Source: Luteimonas viscosa (GTDB lineage Bacteria; Pseudomonadota; Gammaproteobacteria; Xanthomonadales; Xanthomonadaceae). Taken from it: DNA of 64,000 bases. Positions 29,168 through 37,564 of this stretch are shown here, in pieces. Position 1 is the first letter of the stretch; each line of letters starts with the position of its first letter. The position numbers were made by a program, and so were the translations under genes. Below the pieces are notes generated by a model. The model ran no database searches and was not told the origin of the DNA. It worked only from the letters and a program-made list of their open reading frames with translations. The stretch spans positions 1-64,000 of the forward strand of contig NZ_VTFT01000003.1 in the NCBI RefSeq assembly GCF_008244685.1. The letters are read 5' to 3'.

Positions 29168-29635
29168 ATGAGCCACTACGAAGGCGACCTGCGTGCCCCC
29201 GAGGGCGCGCGCTTCGCGATCATCGCCAGCCGCTGGAACCCGCGCATCACCGATTCGCTGGTGGCCGGCGCGCGCAAGGCCTTCGCCGACCATGGCGTGG
29301 CCGAGGCCGCGGTCGACGTGGTGCGGGTACCGGGTGCCTGGGAAATCCCGCTGGCCGCCGCGCGCATCGCACGCGGTGGCGCGCACGCCGCGATCGTCGC
29401 GCTGGGCTGCGTGGTGCGCGGCGACACCCGCCACTTCGAGCAGGTGGCGGACGGCTGCAGCGAGGGCCTGATGCGCGTCTCGCTCGAGCACGGCGTGCCC
29501 GTGGCCAACGGCGTGCTCGCGGTCGACGTGCACGAGGACGCCGAGCGCCGCGCCGGCGGCAGCCACGGCAACAAGGGCGAGGAATGCGCGCTGGTGGCGA
29601 TCGAGATGGCGCACCTGCTGGAGACGCTGCGATGA
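29168..29635 (+). CDS. ribH: 6,7-dimethyl-8-ribityllumazine synthase
   Basis: Condenses the RibB and RibD products to lumazine, the substrate of RibE. It has 155 residues. Motifs: [16 protein letters not shown] (about 19-34), [26 protein letters not shown] with the catalytic His region, and NGVLAVD. Overlaps nusB by four bases (ATGA), the common ribH-nusB arrangement. Confidence 0.96.
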   Translation: MSHYEGDLRAPEGARFAIIASRWNPRITDSLVAGARKAFADHGVAEAAVDVVRVPGAWEIPLAAARIARGGAHAAIVALGCVVRGDTRHFEQVADGCSEGLMRVSLEHGVPVANGVLAVDVHEDAERRAGGSHGNKGEECALVAIEMAHLLETLR

Positions 29636-30093
29636 GCCGCGGCCCGCGCCGCGACGGGATCGACCCGGTGGCGCGCACCCGTTCGCGCCGGCGTGCGCTG
29701 CAGGCGGTGTACGCGATGCAGCTCTCGGGCGTGGACGCGAAGAACGCGATCGCCCAGTTCGCGCACGAGCAGGCGAACGAAGTCGCCGACCTCGAGTACT
29801 TCGAGGACCTGGTGCGTGGCGTCGGCAGCCACGCCAAGGCGCTGGACGCGGCGTTGCAGCCGTTCCTCGACCGCACGGTGGAGGAGGTCGACCCGATCGA
29901 GCGCGCGATGCTGCGCATCGCCGCCTACGAGCTGCAGCACCGCCCGGACGTTCCGTACCGCGTGGTCATCGACGAGGCGCTCAAGGCGGTCAAGCGCTTC
30001 GGCTCCGAACACGGGCATACCTATGTCAACGGCGTGCTCGACCAGGCCGCGGCGCAGTGGCGCGCCGCGGAAGTCCAGGCCTCGCGTCCGTAG
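29632..30093 (+). CDS. nusB: transcription antitermination factor NusB
   Basis: RNA-binding factor of the NusB-NusE (S10) complex in rRNA antitermination, 153 residues. An Arg-rich N-terminus ([18 protein letters not shown]) contacts boxA RNA, and the helical C-terminal half has [40 protein letters not shown], the family signature. Translationally coupled to ribH. Confidence 0.95.
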   Translation: MSRGPRRDGIDPVARTRSRRRALQAVYAMQLSGVDAKNAIAQFAHEQANEVADLEYFEDLVRGVGSHAKALDAALQPFLDRTVEEVDPIERAMLRIAAYELQHRPDVPYRVVIDEALKAVKRFGSEHGHTYVNGVLDQAAAQWRAAEVQASRP

Positions 30094-30176
30094 CAAGACG
30101 TCCGGGCGATGCCGTCCGCCCGCCCGCCGGGTTCGATGCAGGGCATTTCTCCCGGAGCCCGCATGGAGGTCGCGCC

Positions 30177-31118
30177 ATGGAATTCGACCTGATCGCCCGC
30201 ATCCGCGACCGCGCGCCCGGCCGCGCCGACGTGGTGCTGGGCATCGGCGACGATGCGGCGCTGCTGCAGGTGCCGCCCGGCATGCAGCTCGTGGTCGCGA
30301 TGGACACCCTCAACGCGGGCGTGCATTTCCCGGTCGCTACCGCGCCGGCCGACATCGGCTGGAAGGCGCTGGCGGTGAACCTGTCCGATCTCGCGGCGAT
30401 GGGCGCGCAGCCCGCGTGGTGCACGTTGTCGCTGTCCCTGCCCGAGGCGGGCGCCGCCTTCGTCGACGGCTTCCTCGACGGTTTCCTGGAGCTGGCGGCA
30501 CGCCACGACGTTTCGCTGGTGGGCGGCGACACCACGCGCGGACCGCTGTCGGTCTGCGTGACCATGCACGGCCTGGTCGAGCCGGGCCGCGCGCTGCGTC
30601 GCGCCGGCGCCGGCGTGGGCGACGACGTCTGGGTCACCGGCACGCCCGGCGATGCGGCCGCCGCGCTCGCGGCGTTGCAGGCCGGCGCCGCCGTCGATCG
30701 GTCGCTGCGCGCGCGCCTCGACCGGCCGACGCCCCGCGTCGCGGCCGGACGCGCGCTGGCCGGCGTCGCCAGCGCCTGCATCGACGTGTCCGACGGCCTG
30801 CTGGCCGACCTCGGCCACATCTGCGCCGCCAGCGGCGTCGGCGCGTGCATCGAGCTGGATCGCTTGCCTGCCTCGCCCGCGCTGTCGCGGTTCAAGCCCG
30901 ACCTGCGCTGGCCCTGGCAGGCGACGGGCGGCGACGATTACGAGTTGTGCTTCACCGCGCCAGCCGCGCAGCGCGAGACCGTGGTGGACGCGCTTGCCGC
31001 GACGGGAGAGATCGCGGCCACCCGCATCGGCCGGATCGACGCCTCGACCGGCGTGCGCGCCCAATGCCCCGACGGCACCGCCTGGACACCCGCGATGCCG
31101 GGCTACCGCCACTTCTGA
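30177..31118 (+). CDS. thiL: thiamine-monophosphate kinase
   Basis: Phosphorylates thiamine monophosphate to the diphosphate cofactor. It has 313 residues; ATG has GGAGG seven bases upstream. PurM-like fold: VVLGIGDDAALLQVP (about 19-33), VAMDTLNAGVHFP, NLSDLAAMGAQP, GGDTTRG and SDGLLADLGHI all match ThiL. It is 83 bp after nusB, the conserved nusB-thiL neighbourhood. The next gene is convergent, and the pair is separated by a palindromic repeat that may end transcription from both sides. Confidence 0.95.
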   Translation: MEFDLIARIRDRAPGRADVVLGIGDDAALLQVPPGMQLVVAMDTLNAGVHFPVATAPADIGWKALAVNLSDLAAMGAQPAWCTLSLSLPEAGAAFVDGFLDGFLELAARHDVSLVGGDTTRGPLSVCVTMHGLVEPGRALRRAGAGVGDDVWVTGTPGDAAAALAALQAGAAVDRSLRARLDRPTPRVAAGRALAGVASACIDVSDGLLADLGHICAASGVGACIELDRLPASPALSRFKPDLRWPWQATGGDDYELCFTAPAAQRETVVDALAATGEIAATRIGRIDASTGVRAQCPDGTAWTPAMPGYRHF

Positions 31119-31126
31119 ACTTCGAA

Positions 31127-31208
31127 CGTAGCCCGGATAAGCGCAGCGCATCCGGGTAGAAGGTCCGCTCCCACGCGCCCCGGATGCGCTGCGCCTATCC
31201 GGGCTACG
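31127..31208. repeat. long inverted repeat of the GTAGCCCGGATAAG type
   Basis: Arms of about 30 bp (31127-31156 and 31178-31208, containing CGTAGCCCGGATAAG and CTATCCGGGCTACG) around a 21-bp centre. The repeat lies between two convergent stops and probably works as a bidirectional terminator. This type of intergenic palindrome is common in gammaproteobacteria. Confidence 0.8.
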
Positions 31209-31215
31209 CATGCGG

Positions 31216-32394
31216 CTACGGGTTCGGCAGTCGTCCGATCGCGTCGGCCATGCGCGACAGTGCCTCGCGCAGCAGGGGACGCGGCATCGCGAAGTTCAGC
31301 CGCACGAAGCCCTGGCCAGCGGCACCGCATTCGGCGCCGTCGGTCAGCGCGACGTGCGCATGCCGGCGGAAGAACGCGCCGGGCGTCGTGTCGGGCTGCA
31401 GCGCCAGGTCGCGGCAGTCGATCCACGCCAGGTAGGTGCCCTGCGGCGGAGCGAAGCGGGTGCCCGGCAGATGGGTCGACATCCATTCGGCGACCAGCGC
31501 GCGGTTGCCCCGCAGGTAATCGAGCACATGCGCGAGCCACGGCCCGCCGTCGCGCCAGGCGGCGACCGAAGCGATCATGCCCAGGCCCGCCACGCCATGG
31601 CCCGCGACCAGGGCCATGCGCCGCCAGCGGGCGAGGTCCTCGTCGTTGCCGAACACGAGCTGCGCGCACTTGAGCCCGGCCAGGTTCCAGCCCTTCGATG
31701 CGGAGACGGCGACCACGCCGTGCCGCGCCGCGGCTTCGGACACCGTGGCATAGGGGACGTGGTGTTCGCCGGCATACACCAGCGGCGCGTGGATCTCGTC
31801 GGAGAACACGCGCGCGCCGCGGCGTTCGACCACCTCGGACAGGGCGAGCAGCTCGTCCTGCCCGAACACGCGCCCGAGCGGATTCTGCGGATTGCACAGC
31901 AGCACCAGCCCGGCGCCGCCGCGCAGGGCGGCCTCGATCGCCTCCAGGTCCATGCGCCATGCGCCGTCGTGCAGGCGGTGCGGCACCTCGATCACGCGAT
32001 GCCCGTGCAGTTCGAGCAGCGGCCGGAACGGCATGTAGGCCGGCGTCGGCAGCACCACCGGGGTCTTCGGCGGCGCGAAGTGCTGGAGCACGATCTCCAG
32101 CCCGCCGAGCACGTCGCCGACCGCGTGCACGCGCGCCGGATCCACCTGCCAGCCATGGCGCCGGGCCTGCCACTGCGCGCAGGCCAGTGCGAGTTCGCGC
32201 GACAGGGCAGGGGTCGGATAGCCGCAGCGACCCTTGGCGATCGCAGCGCGCAGCGCGTCGGCGATCGGATCGGCGATGCCGAAATCCATCTCCGCGACGA
32301 AGGCACCGATGCTGTCGGGGAACGCAGCCCATTTCAGCCCGCCGGCGGTGCGCAGCGAGGCTTCGTCGATCAGGTCGTAGTCGGGCAGGGTCAT
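31216..32394 (-). CDS. PLP-dependent aminotransferase / cystathionine beta-lyase of the MalY/PatB type
   Basis: Fold type I PLP enzyme, 392 residues. Family features: FVAEMDFGIADPIADAL (MalY/PatB N-terminal signature, about 32-48), GYPTPALSRELA, the Asn of LCNPQNPLGRVF, the Asp of VFSDEIHAPLVY, and the PLP lysine in SASKGWNLAGLKCA. Members cleave C-S bonds of cystathionine or cysteine conjugates; some have aminotransferase or regulatory roles. The exact reaction is not determined. It is downstream of yraN on the same strand (21 bp). Confidence 0.88.
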   Translation of the reverse strand: MTLPDYDLIDEASLRTAGGLKWAAFPDSIGAFVAEMDFGIADPIADALRAAIAKGRCGYPTPALSRELALACAQWQARRHGWQVDPARVHAVGDVLGGLEIVLQHFAPPKTPVVLPTPAYMPFRPLLELHGHRVIEVPHRLHDGAWRMDLEAIEAALRGGAGLVLLCNPQNPLGRVFGQDELLALSEVVERRGARVFSDEIHAPLVYAGEHHVPYATVSEAAARHGVVAVSASKGWNLAGLKCAQLVFGNDEDLARWRRMALVAGHGVAGLGMIASVAAWRDGGPWLAHVLDYLRGNRALVAEWMSTHLPGTRFAPPQGTYLAWIDCRDLALQPDTTPGAFFRRHAHVALTDGAECGAAGQGFVRLNFAMPRPLLREALSRMADAIGRLPNP

Positions 32395-32415
32395 GCGCCG
32401 ATTGTAGGCGCGGCA

Positions 32416-32778
32416 TCAGCCGTCGTCGGCGCGGAAGGCATCGCGCAGCCAGTCGAACGAGGGCGCATCGGGATCGCCGCTGGCATCGACCACATCGAAC
32501 CGGCACGGCGCGTCGCGATGTTCGCGGTGCGCCGCCAGGAACTGCCGTGCCGCCAGCACCAGTTTGCGGCGCTTGCGGGCGTCCACCGATCCGGCGCCGC
32601 CGCCGAAGCGCGTACTGCGGCGGTAGCGCACCTCCACGAACACCAGGGTGTCGCCGTCGCGCATCACCAGGTCGAGTTCGCCGAAGCGCGCGGTAGCGTT
32701 GGCGGCCACCGGGCGCAGGCCGGCGCCGACCAGGTACGCGCACGCCGCCGCTTCCACGCCGGCGCCGCGCGCGCGCAT
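32416..32778 (-). CDS. yraN: YraN family endonuclease-like protein (UPF0102)
   Basis: A 120-residue protein with the restriction-endonuclease-like core of Yra[31 protein letters not shown] (about 32-61) holds the E...D...ExR active-site pattern, then [13 protein letters not shown]. The role is not established. The gene order rsmI (divergent)-lpoA-yraN matches the E. coli yraL-yraM-yraN locus; only two bases separate it from the upstream lipoprotein gene. Confidence 0.9.
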   Translation of the reverse strand: MRARGAGVEAAACAYLVGAGLRPVAANATARFGELDLVMRDGDTLVFVEVRYRRSTRFGGGAGSVDARKRRKLVLAARQFLAAHREHRDAPCRFDVVDASGDPDAPSFDWLRDAFRADDG

Positions 32779-32780
32779 GC

Positions 32781-33956
32781 TCAGCCTCCGGCGCCCGCCA
32801 ACGGCACGACCACGCCGTTGCTGAAGGTGGCCCAGGCCGGCGCCCGTACGACCCTGCCCTCAGCATCGAGCGACAGTCGGCCGGTGGCGCCATCGAGTCC
32901 GGCGTCGGGCTGTTCCGCCAGGTGCTGCAGGTAGGCGCTGAGCAGCCAGGCGTCGTGGCCGAAGGCGAACAACCGCGCCGCCGGGCCGCGCGCGGTCGGC
33001 AGGTCCGCGGCCAATGTCGCCGGCGATGGCAGGCCCGCCAGGCCGGCGTTGGTCCAGGTCTCGCTGGCGAAGGCGATTCCGTCCAGCGCCCGGTCCTCGT
33101 CGGCCTTGCCGGTACCGGAAGTGAGCTGCGAGGTGGCGATACGCAGCCTGTCGCCGAGCCCCGCCGCGAACAGTTGCGGCACCACCAGGCGCGCCTCGCT
33201 GCCGCGCAGGGCGATCAGGATGGCGTCGACCCCGCCTTCGCGCGTCGCCGCCGAGCGCAGCCCGACCGACTGGTCGCCGGGGGTTTCGCCGACGATCGCA
33301 AGCGTGCCGACGATGGCGCCGCCTTCGGCCTCCAGCTGCGTGCGGAACGCATCGACGCTGCGAAGGGCATGGTCGTCGCCGTTGCTGAGCACCAGCACCC
33401 GGCGGGCGTTGCGCGCGAGCGCGTAGGCCGCGGCGGCGCGTCCCTCGTCCTCGGGTGCGAGCGAGAAATCGGCGGCGTTGTCGGGCGCCGCCGCGTTGCC
33501 GCGATTGAGCGCGAGCAGCGGCACCGGCTGCGGCGCATTGAACAGCGCGGACACTTCGTCGCGGCCCAGCGGACCGAGGATCTGGTCGGCGCCTTCGGCG
33601 ATCGCGCGGTCGCGCGCGGCGACCGCGCCCGAGGCCGTGCCGGCGGTGTCGTAGAAGGCCAGTTCCGGCTTTTCCCGGCGTTCGGCGTAGTAGCCGGCGA
33701 GCAGGCCGTCGCGCACCGGCCCGGCCGCGGTGGCGAGCTGCCCGGTCATCGGCAGCAGCACCGCCAGCTTGCGCGGCGGGCGGTAGCCGTCGCGCGCGGC
33801 CGGGGCGCGGGCGGGATCGAAGCGCCAGTGCGGGTTCAGCGTCGGCGGCGCGACGGCATCCGGGCCGGGCGTCGGCCTCTCGACCTGCACCGAAGCGCAG
33901 CCCGCCAGCGTGGCCAGCATGGCCGCACACACCATCCATTTCGACATTTGCCGCAT
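32781..33956 (-). CDS. LppC/LpoA-like penicillin-binding protein activator lipoprotein (short form)
   Basis: Predicted outer-membrane lipoprotein, 391 residues, with signal and lipobox LATLAGC near residue 20. The rest is a periplasmic-binding-protein fold: [22 protein letters not shown] (about 64-85), [14 protein letters not shown], and [19 protein letters not shown]. In E. coli LpoA (678 residues) a TPR-like N-terminal domain precedes this fold; here it is absent. LpoA activates PBP1a, and synteny with rsmI and yraN supports this family, but activity on a PBP is inference. Start could be nine bases downstream (MSKWM). Confidence 0.8.
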   Translation of the reverse strand: MRQMSKWMVCAAMLATLAGCASVQVERPTPGPDAVAPPTLNPHWRFDPARAPAARDGYRPPRKLAVLLPMTGQLATAAGPVRDGLLAGYYAERREKPELAFYDTAGTASGAVAARDRAIAEGADQILGPLGRDEVSALFNAPQPVPLLALNRGNAAAPDNAADFSLAPEDEGRAAAAYALARNARRVLVLSNGDDHALRSVDAFRTQLEAEGGAIVGTLAIVGETPGDQSVGLRSAATREGGVDAILIALRGSEARLVVPQLFAAGLGDRLRIATSQLTSGTGKADEDRALDGIAFASETWTNAGLAGLPSPATLAADLPTARGPAARLFAFGHDAWLLSAYLQHLAEQPDAGLDGATGRLSLDAEGRVVRAPAWATFSNGVVVPLAGAGG

Positions 33957-34013
33957 CCGGGCGCCCCACGGTGGAGAATGGAACGATTCTACCGTCCCAC
34001 CCGTGGAGAGACG

Positions 34014-34856
34014 ATGCCAGCCGCTGAACCCGGAGCCCCTGCCGCGGGCGTGCTGCACGTGGTCGCGACCCCGATCGGCAACCTCGGCGACCTGTCGCCG
34101 CGCGCGCAGCAGGTGCTGCGCACGGTGGCGGCGATCTGCGCGGAGGACACGCGCCACACCCGGCAACTGCTCTCGCAGTTCGGCATCGCCACGCCGCTGC
34201 TGGCCCTGCACGAGCACAACGAGGAGGCGATCGCGCAGCGGCTGGTCGCGCGGCTGCAGGCGGGCGAATCGCTGGCCCTGGTCAGCGACGCCGGCACGCC
34301 GCTGGTCAGCGACCCGGGCTTCCGGCTTGTGCGCGCCGCGCGCGAGGCCGGGATCCGGGTGAGCCCGGTGCCCGGGCCGAGCGCGCTGGTAGCGGCCCTG
34401 AGCGTCGCCGGCCTGCCGAGCGACCGCTTCGCCTTCGAGGGCTTCCTGCCGGCGAAGGCGGCGGCGCGGCGCGAGCGGCTGGCGGCGCTCGCGGCCGAAC
34501 CGCGCACGCTGATCTTCTACGAGTCCGCGCATCGCATCGACGGGATGCTCGCCGACGCAGCGGCGGCCTTCGGTGGGGAGCGTCGCGCGGTGCTGTCGCG
34601 CGAACTGACCAAGCTCTTCGAAACCGTGCTCGACGGCCCGCTGTCCGCGCTGCACGCGCGCGTGCTCGCCGATGCCGACCAGCGTCGCGGCGAATTCGTG
34701 GTGATCGTCGAAGGCGCGGGCGAGGAGGGCGATGCGCGCCTGGTGGAGGGCCGGCGCGTCTACGGCCTGCTCGTCGCCCACCTGCCGCCGTCCGCGGCGG
34801 CGAAACTGGCCGCGGAGATCACCGGCGCGCCGCGCAAGCTGCTGTACGGGAGTTGA
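34014..34856 (+). CDS. rsmI: 16S rRNA (cytidine-1402-2'-O)-methyltransferase RsmI
   Basis: SAM-dependent 2'-O-methylation of C1402 in the ribosomal P site. It has 280 residues; GTGGAGAG precedes the ATG. Tetrapyrrole-methylase fold: VVATPIGNLGDLSPRA (about 15-30), AICAEDTRHTRQLLSQFGI, LALHEHNE, ALVSDAGTPLVSDPGFRLV and FYESAHRI are all classical RsmI motifs. Divergent from the LpoA-like gene, with 57 bp between the starts. Confidence 0.96.
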   Translation: MPAAEPGAPAAGVLHVVATPIGNLGDLSPRAQQVLRTVAAICAEDTRHTRQLLSQFGIATPLLALHEHNEEAIAQRLVARLQAGESLALVSDAGTPLVSDPGFRLVRAAREAGIRVSPVPGPSALVAALSVAGLPSDRFAFEGFLPAKAAARRERLAALAAEPRTLIFYESAHRIDGMLADAAAAFGGERRAVLSRELTKLFETVLDGPLSALHARVLADADQRRGEFVVIVEGAGEEGDARLVEGRRVYGLLVAHLPPSAAAKLAAEITGAPRKLLYGS

Positions 34857-34960
34857 GGCGCACGCGCTTCGCTGCGCACGTCGCCATCGCCATCGTCTCC
34901 AGCCCAGGGTGCGGCCCGGCATTCATCCGTGCCGTGTCGCGCATGCCACAATGGCGTCGG

Positions 34961-35345
34961 CGGAGTCGGCCGGACAGTCGCGTCATCGGCCCATTTCGGT
35001 GGGTGCGGATGCCGAGGAAAGTCCGGGCTCCACAGGGCACGGTGCCAGGTAACCCCTGGGCGGCGCGAGCCGACGGAAAGTGCAACAGAAAGATACCGCC
35101 GAACGCTCAGGCAGTTCCGCAAGGAGCGGCAGGAGGCGTGGCAAGGGTGAAATGGTGCGGTAAGAGCGCACCGCGAGCCTGGCAACAGGCCGGTACGGCA
35201 AACCCCACCGGGAGCAAGACCAAATAGGGAGACGATGCCGTGGCCCGCGGTGTCTCCGGGTAGGTTGCTCGAGCGTCGCGGTGACGCGGCGCCTAGAGGA
35301 ATGACTGTCCACGACAGAACCCGGCTTACAGGCCGGCTCCGCCAC
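34961..35345 (+). ncRNA. rnpB: RNase P RNA (M1 RNA, type A)
   Basis: Catalytic RNA that trims tRNA 5' ends. Conserved segments: GGACAGTCGCG near 34971, GCCGAGGAAAGTCCGGGCTCC at about 35011-35031, CACAGGGCACGGTGCCAGG, ACAGAAAGATACCGCC, AAGGGTGAAATGGTGCGGTAAGAGCGCACCG, and near the 3' end GAATGACTGTCCACGACAGAACCCGGCTTACAG. Terminal helix P1 is GGAGTCGGCC (34962-34971) with GGCCGGCTCC (35331-35340). A CACAAT hexamer at 34947-34952 is a plausible -10. Ends are estimated to within several bases. The 3' end overlaps the convergent ArsR gene. Confidence 0.93.
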
Positions 35346-35739
35346 CTTCTTCCTGTCCAGCCTGCGCGATGCCCGCGTCCGGTTCCTCCCCGGAGTGCGC
35401 CTTCGACGGGGGAACTCCGTCGTCCTTCGACAACGCGTCGAGCGCATCGGGCTGCGGGTTCCGCAGCTCCTCATAGCGCCGCAGCCAGGCCCCGGCCTGC
35501 GCCAGCGGCGCGGCCTGCAGCGAGCAGCGGTGCGTGCGTCCGCGCACGGTACGCCTGAGCAGGCCGGCCCGCTCCAGGGTGCGGATGTGCTTGGAGGCAG
35601 CCGCGAGGGAGATCTCGAAGGGCGCTGCCAGCGCGCCGACGCTGCGATCGCCTTCCGCCAGCGCCGCCAGCATGGCCCGGCGGGTGGGGTCGGCGAGGGC
35701 GTGGAACACCCCGTCCAGCGAGGAAGGAAATTCATCCAT
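35326..35739 (-). CDS. ArsR-family transcriptional regulator
   Basis: Small winged-helix regulator, 137 residues. HTH core: LDGVFHALADPTRRAMLAALAEGDRSVGALAAPFEISLAAASKHIRTLERAGLLRRTVRGRTHRCSLQ (about 8-75). No Cys pair for metal sensing is seen in the recognition helix, and the type resembles the DUF2087-less SdpR-like ArsR group that often represses itself. The last 30 residues are acidic and Gly-rich and probably disordered; the final codons overlap the end of rnpB. No target gene besides itself is evident. Confidence 0.85.
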   Translation of the reverse strand: MDEFPSSLDGVFHALADPTRRAMLAALAEGDRSVGALAAPFEISLAAASKHIRTLERAGLLRRTVRGRTHRCSLQAAPLAQAGAWLRRYEELRNPQPDALDALSKDDGVPPSKAHSGEEPDAGIAQAGQEEGGGAGL

Positions 35740-35741
35740 GC

Positions 35742-35792
35742 GGTTGAATATGGGTCAGGCGGCGCACATCTGTCAACCGAGTGGTTGAATAT
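35742..35792. promoter_or_regulatory. probable operator of the ArsR-type regulator
   Basis: GGTTGAATAT occurs twice in direct repeat, at 35742-35751 and 35783-35792. The second copy is also one arm of the palindrome TCAACC-GAGT-GGTTGA (35773-35788). It lies right upstream of the regulator's start, as expected for autoregulation. Confidence 0.6.
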
Positions 35793-35868
35793 CGCCCGGC
35801 GTGCAGCGCATCATGCCGGTGGTGTGGCGGCGTCAGCCGCGCCCGGAACCAGGCCTCCGAGTGCGCAA

Positions 35869-35883
35869 TCTCAAAATTTGAGA
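35869..35883. promoter_or_regulatory. 15-bp palindrome TCTCAAAATTTGAGA
   Basis: Perfect 7-bp arms around a central A, in the AT-rich region 93 bp upstream of the dcw -35 box. It has the form of a dimeric regulator's site; the protein is unknown. Confidence 0.45.
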
Positions 35884-35896
35884 CTAATCAGCAGCT

Positions 35897-35905
35897 TGTG
35901 GATAA
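35897..35905 (-). promoter_or_regulatory. perfect-consensus DnaA box
   Basis: TGTGGATAA is the exact complement of the DnaA box TTATCCACA. It is 70 bp upstream of the dcw -35 box. A looser match (TGTGAACTA) follows at about 35920. Confidence 0.5.
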
Positions 35906-35975
35906 GGCTTGAACAAGTCTGTGAACTATCACGCAAGTCATTGAGTCGATTAATGAAATTTGCACGCGAAAGCTG

Positions 35976-36004
35976 TTGACATCATTCTGGACGGGTCATA
36001 AGGT
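35976..36004 (+). promoter_or_regulatory. sigma70 promoter of the dcw cluster
   Basis: TTGACA (35976-35981), 17-bp spacer, TAAGGT (35999-36004). This is the best -35 box in the window and has an AT-rich stretch above it. Confidence 0.8.
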
Positions 36005-36012
36005 GGCGCTTC

Positions 36013-36038
36013 GTGGGGAAACCGGGTTTTTCGTGGTT
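36013..36038 (+). promoter_or_regulatory. MraZ operator (three G-rich repeats with 10-bp period)
   Basis: GTGGGG, CGGGTT and GTGGTT start at 36013, 36023 and 36033, exactly one helical turn apart, between the promoter and mraZ. E. coli MraZ binds TGGGN repeats spaced in this way and represses the cluster. Confidence 0.7.
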
Positions 36039-36086
36039 TCCGCATACTGAAGCCCGCCGAAGACGGGCACCTCCGGGCAGGCTGTG

Positions 36087-36533
36087 GTGTTCCAGGGCGA
36101 GACCGCCATCACGATCGACGACAAGGGCCGGCTGGCGATTCCGACCAGCTACCGGGATCTGGTCGCGGGCGCGGGCGGCAACCGGCTGGTGGTCACCTAC
36201 AACCCGTTCGAGTCGGGAAGCCTGTACCTCTATCCCCAGGCGGTCTGGGAGCGCGTGCGCGACCAGGTCAACGCGCTGCCGCGCACGCGTTCGGTCAACC
36301 GCCAGTTGCAGCTGAAGCTGGTCGGCGCGGCCACCTTCGTCGAGCCCGACGCGAACGGGCGCATCGGCATCCCCGCCAGCCACCGCAATGCGGTTGGCAT
36401 CGAGAAGAAGGCCGTGCTGGTGGGCATGGGCGAGAAATTCGAACTCTGGAGCGAACAGGCGCATCTCGCGCAGATCAGGCAGACGCTGGGCGATGCCGAT
36501 CTGGGCGACGACCTGGTCGACCTGCAGCTGTGA
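36087..36533 (+). CDS. mraZ: transcriptional regulator MraZ
   Basis: AbrB-like DNA-binding protein that represses the dcw promoter. It has 148 residues from GTG at 36087 ([19 protein letters not shown], close to the family's MFRG start); a GTG one codon earlier is equally possible. Two SpoVT-AbrB halves each carry a DxxGR motif: [13 protein letters not shown] and [13 protein letters not shown]. Overlaps rsmH by four bases. Confidence 0.95.
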   Translation: MFQGETAITIDDKGRLAIPTSYRDLVAGAGGNRLVVTYNPFESGSLYLYPQAVWERVRDQVNALPRTRSVNRQLQLKLVGAATFVEPDANGRIGIPASHRNAVGIEKKAVLVGMGEKFELWSEQAHLAQIRQTLGDADLGDDLVDLQL

Positions 36534-37564
36534 CGGAGGGTGGCGCGGAAGTCCGGTCCGCGCACCTTCCGGTGATGTTCGAGCAGGTCATGGAAGGGCT
36601 GCGCGTGGTCGAGGACGGGACGTATCTGGATGGCACGTTCGGCCGCGGCGGTCATGCGCGCGGCGTGCTGCAACGGTTGGGCGCAGGAGGTCGGCTGCTG
36701 CTGATGGACAAGGATCCCGAAGCGATCGCGGTGGCGGAACGCGAGTTCCGTGGCGACGCGCGCGTCGCGATCCGGCGCGGCAGCTTCGCCGACATGGGCG
36801 GCTGGGACGCGGTGGCGAAGGGCCTCGACGGCGTGCTGCTCGACCTCGGCGTGTCGTCGCCGCAACTCGACGTCGCCGCGCGCGGCTTCAGCTTCGGCAA
36901 GGACGGCCCGCTCGACATGCGCATGGATCCCGACGGTGGCGAGAGCGCCGCGCAGTGGCTGGCCGGCGCCGACGAGCGCGAGATCGCAGACGTGCTGTGG
37001 ACCTTCGGCGACGAACGCATGAGCCGCCGCATCGCCCGTGCGATCGTCGCCCGCCGCGCCACGGCACCGTTGACCCGCACCGGCGAGCTGGCCGAGCTGA
37101 TCGCCTCGGTGGTGCCTCGAGGCCGCCACGACATCCATCCCGCCACGCGTTCGTTCCAGGCGATCCGGATCCACGTCAACCGCGAGCTGGCCGACCTGGA
37201 GCAGGGCCTGGCCGCCGCGCACGATGCGCTGCGTCCGGGCGGGCGGCTGGCGGTGATCAGCTTCCATTCGCTCGAGGACCGCATCGTCAAGCGCTTCATC
37301 ACCGCGCACGCCAAGGCGCCACCGGGCAACCGCCGCCTGCCCGAAGCCACCGGCTTCGAGCCCACGCTGCGCGCGGTCGGCGACGCCGGCAAGGCCCGCG
37401 CCGACGAACTGGCCGCAAACCCGCGCGCCCGCAGCGCGGTGCTGCGGGTGGCTGAGAAGCGGGGATTCGGAATTGGGGATTCGGGATTCGGAAAGGCGGA
37501 AAAATCGCCCCAAATCCCGAATCCCCAATTCCCAATCCCGGGCGTGGCGGAGCCACGCCCATGA
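36530..37564 (+). CDS. rsmH: 16S rRNA (cytosine-1402-N4)-methyltransferase RsmH with repeat-encoded C-terminal tail
   Basis: Methylates N4 of C1402, the same nucleotide modified by RsmI in this window. The GTG start overlaps mraZ and gives 344 residues. Motifs: [27 protein letters not shown] (SAM site, about 34-47), [38 protein letters not shown] and [15 protein letters not shown]. The normal domain ends near [10 protein letters not shown]. The last 33 or so residues ([10 protein letters not shown]...[11 protein letters not shown]) are the translation of a GGGATTC palindromic repeat. The stop overlaps ftsL. Confidence 0.95.
   Translation: MTEGGAEVRSAHLPVMFEQVMEGLRVVEDGTYLDGTFGRGGHARGVLQRLGAGGRLLLMDKDPEAIAVAEREFRGDARVAIRRGSFADMGGWDAVAKGLDGVLLDLGVSSPQLDVAARGFSFGKDGPLDMRMDPDGGESAAQWLAGADEREIADVLWTFGDERMSRRIARAIVARRATAPLTRTGELAELIASVVPRGRHDIHPATRSFQAIRIHVNRELADLEQGLAAAHDALRPGGRLAVISFHSLEDRIVKRFITAHAKAPPGNRRLPEATGFEPTLRAVGDAGKARADELAANPRARSAVLRVAEKRGFGIGDSGFGKAEKSPQIPNPQFPIPGVAEPRP
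37461..37541. repeat. GGGATTC-type palindromic repeat inside the 3' end of rsmH
   Basis: Left arm at 37461-37491 of GGGATTCGG/TTGGGGATTC units and right arm at 37509-37541 of AATCCCGAATCCCC units, separated by about 17 bp. It lies wholly within the rsmH reading frame. Confidence 0.85.
37540..37560 (+). promoter_or_regulatory. hairpin abutting the ftsL start codon
   Basis: GGGCGTGGC-GGA-GCCACGCCC is a perfect 9-bp stem with a 3-nt loop that ends at the base before the ftsL ATG. The only Shine-Dalgarno-like bases (GGCGGAG) are inside it, so free initiation at ftsL should be blocked unless ribosomes arriving from rsmH open the stem. Confidence 0.6.

Larger units (their letters stand above)
35740..36086. 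other. 347-bp regulatory interval between the arsR-type gene and mraZ
   Basis: This is the most AT-rich stretch of the window (about 35868-35985). It holds the likely ArsR operator, a 15-bp palindrome, a perfect DnaA box, the dcw promoter and the MraZ repeats, each listed separately. No protein-coding gene is supported. Confidence 0.7.
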
